Assembly (NCBI GenBank): GCA_023433655.1
Contig: JAEYUE010000032.1
Coordinates: forward strand, 1-9,310
From: Pseudomonadota bacterium
GTDB taxonomy: Bacteria; Pseudomonadota; Alphaproteobacteria; Caulobacterales; Caulobacteraceae
Direction: 5' to 3'
DNA length: 9,310 bases
In this document: piece by piece, positions 9,234 through 9,310 of the stretch
Numbering within the stretch: position 1 is the stretch's first letter
Layout: each line of letters begins with the position of its first letter
Program-made: the position numbers and the translations under genes
Notes under the pieces: generated by a model
Databases searched by the model: none
What the model was told of the DNA's origin: nothing
What the model saw: the letters and a program-made list of their open reading frames with translations, nothing else

Positions 9234-9310
9234 ATGGGCCTGATGGGCTGGATGGCGCGGCGGACCTCCACACAGCTGGCCGCGGCCATGGGCGTGCTGG
9301 CGGCCCTGGC
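9234..9310 (+). CDS. Probable sensor histidine kinase, N-terminus only (cut by right edge)
   Basis: Only about 25 codons are visible, reading MGLMGWMARRTSTQLAAAMG and then VLAALA. A basic RR followed by a hydrophobic stretch looks like the first membrane helix of a sensor kinase. The gene begins 4 nt after the response regulator stop, the normal place for a partner kinase translated from the same mRNA. No kinase motif lies in the window, so the product is inferred from position. The start is uncertain: ATGs at 9234, 9243 and 9252 are all in frame. GAGG at 9228-9231 is too close to the first and better spaced for the second. Confidence 0.55.
   Translation, partial: MGLMGWMARRTSTQLAAAMGVLAAL

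Overview
The window is very GC-rich, densely coding DNA. It looks like an alphaproteobacterial chromosome, most likely a Caulobacteraceae-type organism such as Brevundimonas or a relative. That assignment is inference. It rests on GC-dominated third codon positions, on promoter candidates that fit the Caulobacter housekeeping consensus (TTGACA-like, 10-14 nt, GCTANAWC-like), and on the recognisable gene families. No rRNA, tRNA, CRISPR array, insertion sequence or phage signature was seen, and no gap between genes exceeds about 160 bases.

Layout. (1) Bases 3-917, minus strand: N-terminal two-thirds of an aldehyde dehydrogenase resembling 2-oxoglutarate semialdehyde dehydrogenases, cut by the left edge. 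(2) 918-1045: divergent promoter region. (3) 1046-3049, plus: a complete protein-L-isoaspartate methyltransferase (Pcm) fused to a complete erythromycin-esterase-like domain. (4) 3059-3445, minus: a small secreted protein that converges on the fusion gene with a 9-nt gap. (5) 3446-3606: a second divergent promoter region. (6) 3607-4878, plus: cyclopropane-fatty-acyl-phospholipid synthase. (7) 4983-8300, plus: a 1105-residue exported protein with a TolB-like beta-propeller and a C-terminal amidohydrolase domain. (8) 8417-9229, plus: an OmpR-type response regulator. (9) From 9234, plus: the first residues of what is probably its membrane sensor kinase, cut by the right edge.

How the genes may work together. 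Pcm repairs age-damaged proteins, and cyclopropane synthase hardens the membrane in stationary phase or under acid stress. Both have a GGAAC box followed by TT at the spacing known for EcfG/SigT/RpoE2 general-stress promoters of Alphaproteobacteria, and the small secreted gene has a weaker one. The middle of the window may therefore be a small general-stress group; this is a hypothesis. The propeller-amidohydrolase and the two-component pair follow on the same strand, but nothing shows that they are functionally linked to it.

I do not see a clearly new multi-gene system. The most noteworthy items are the Pcm-esterase fusion, the matching stress-type promoter boxes, the departure from the usual amidohydrolase metal motif, and the divergent response regulator with a perfect palindrome inside its promoter candidate.
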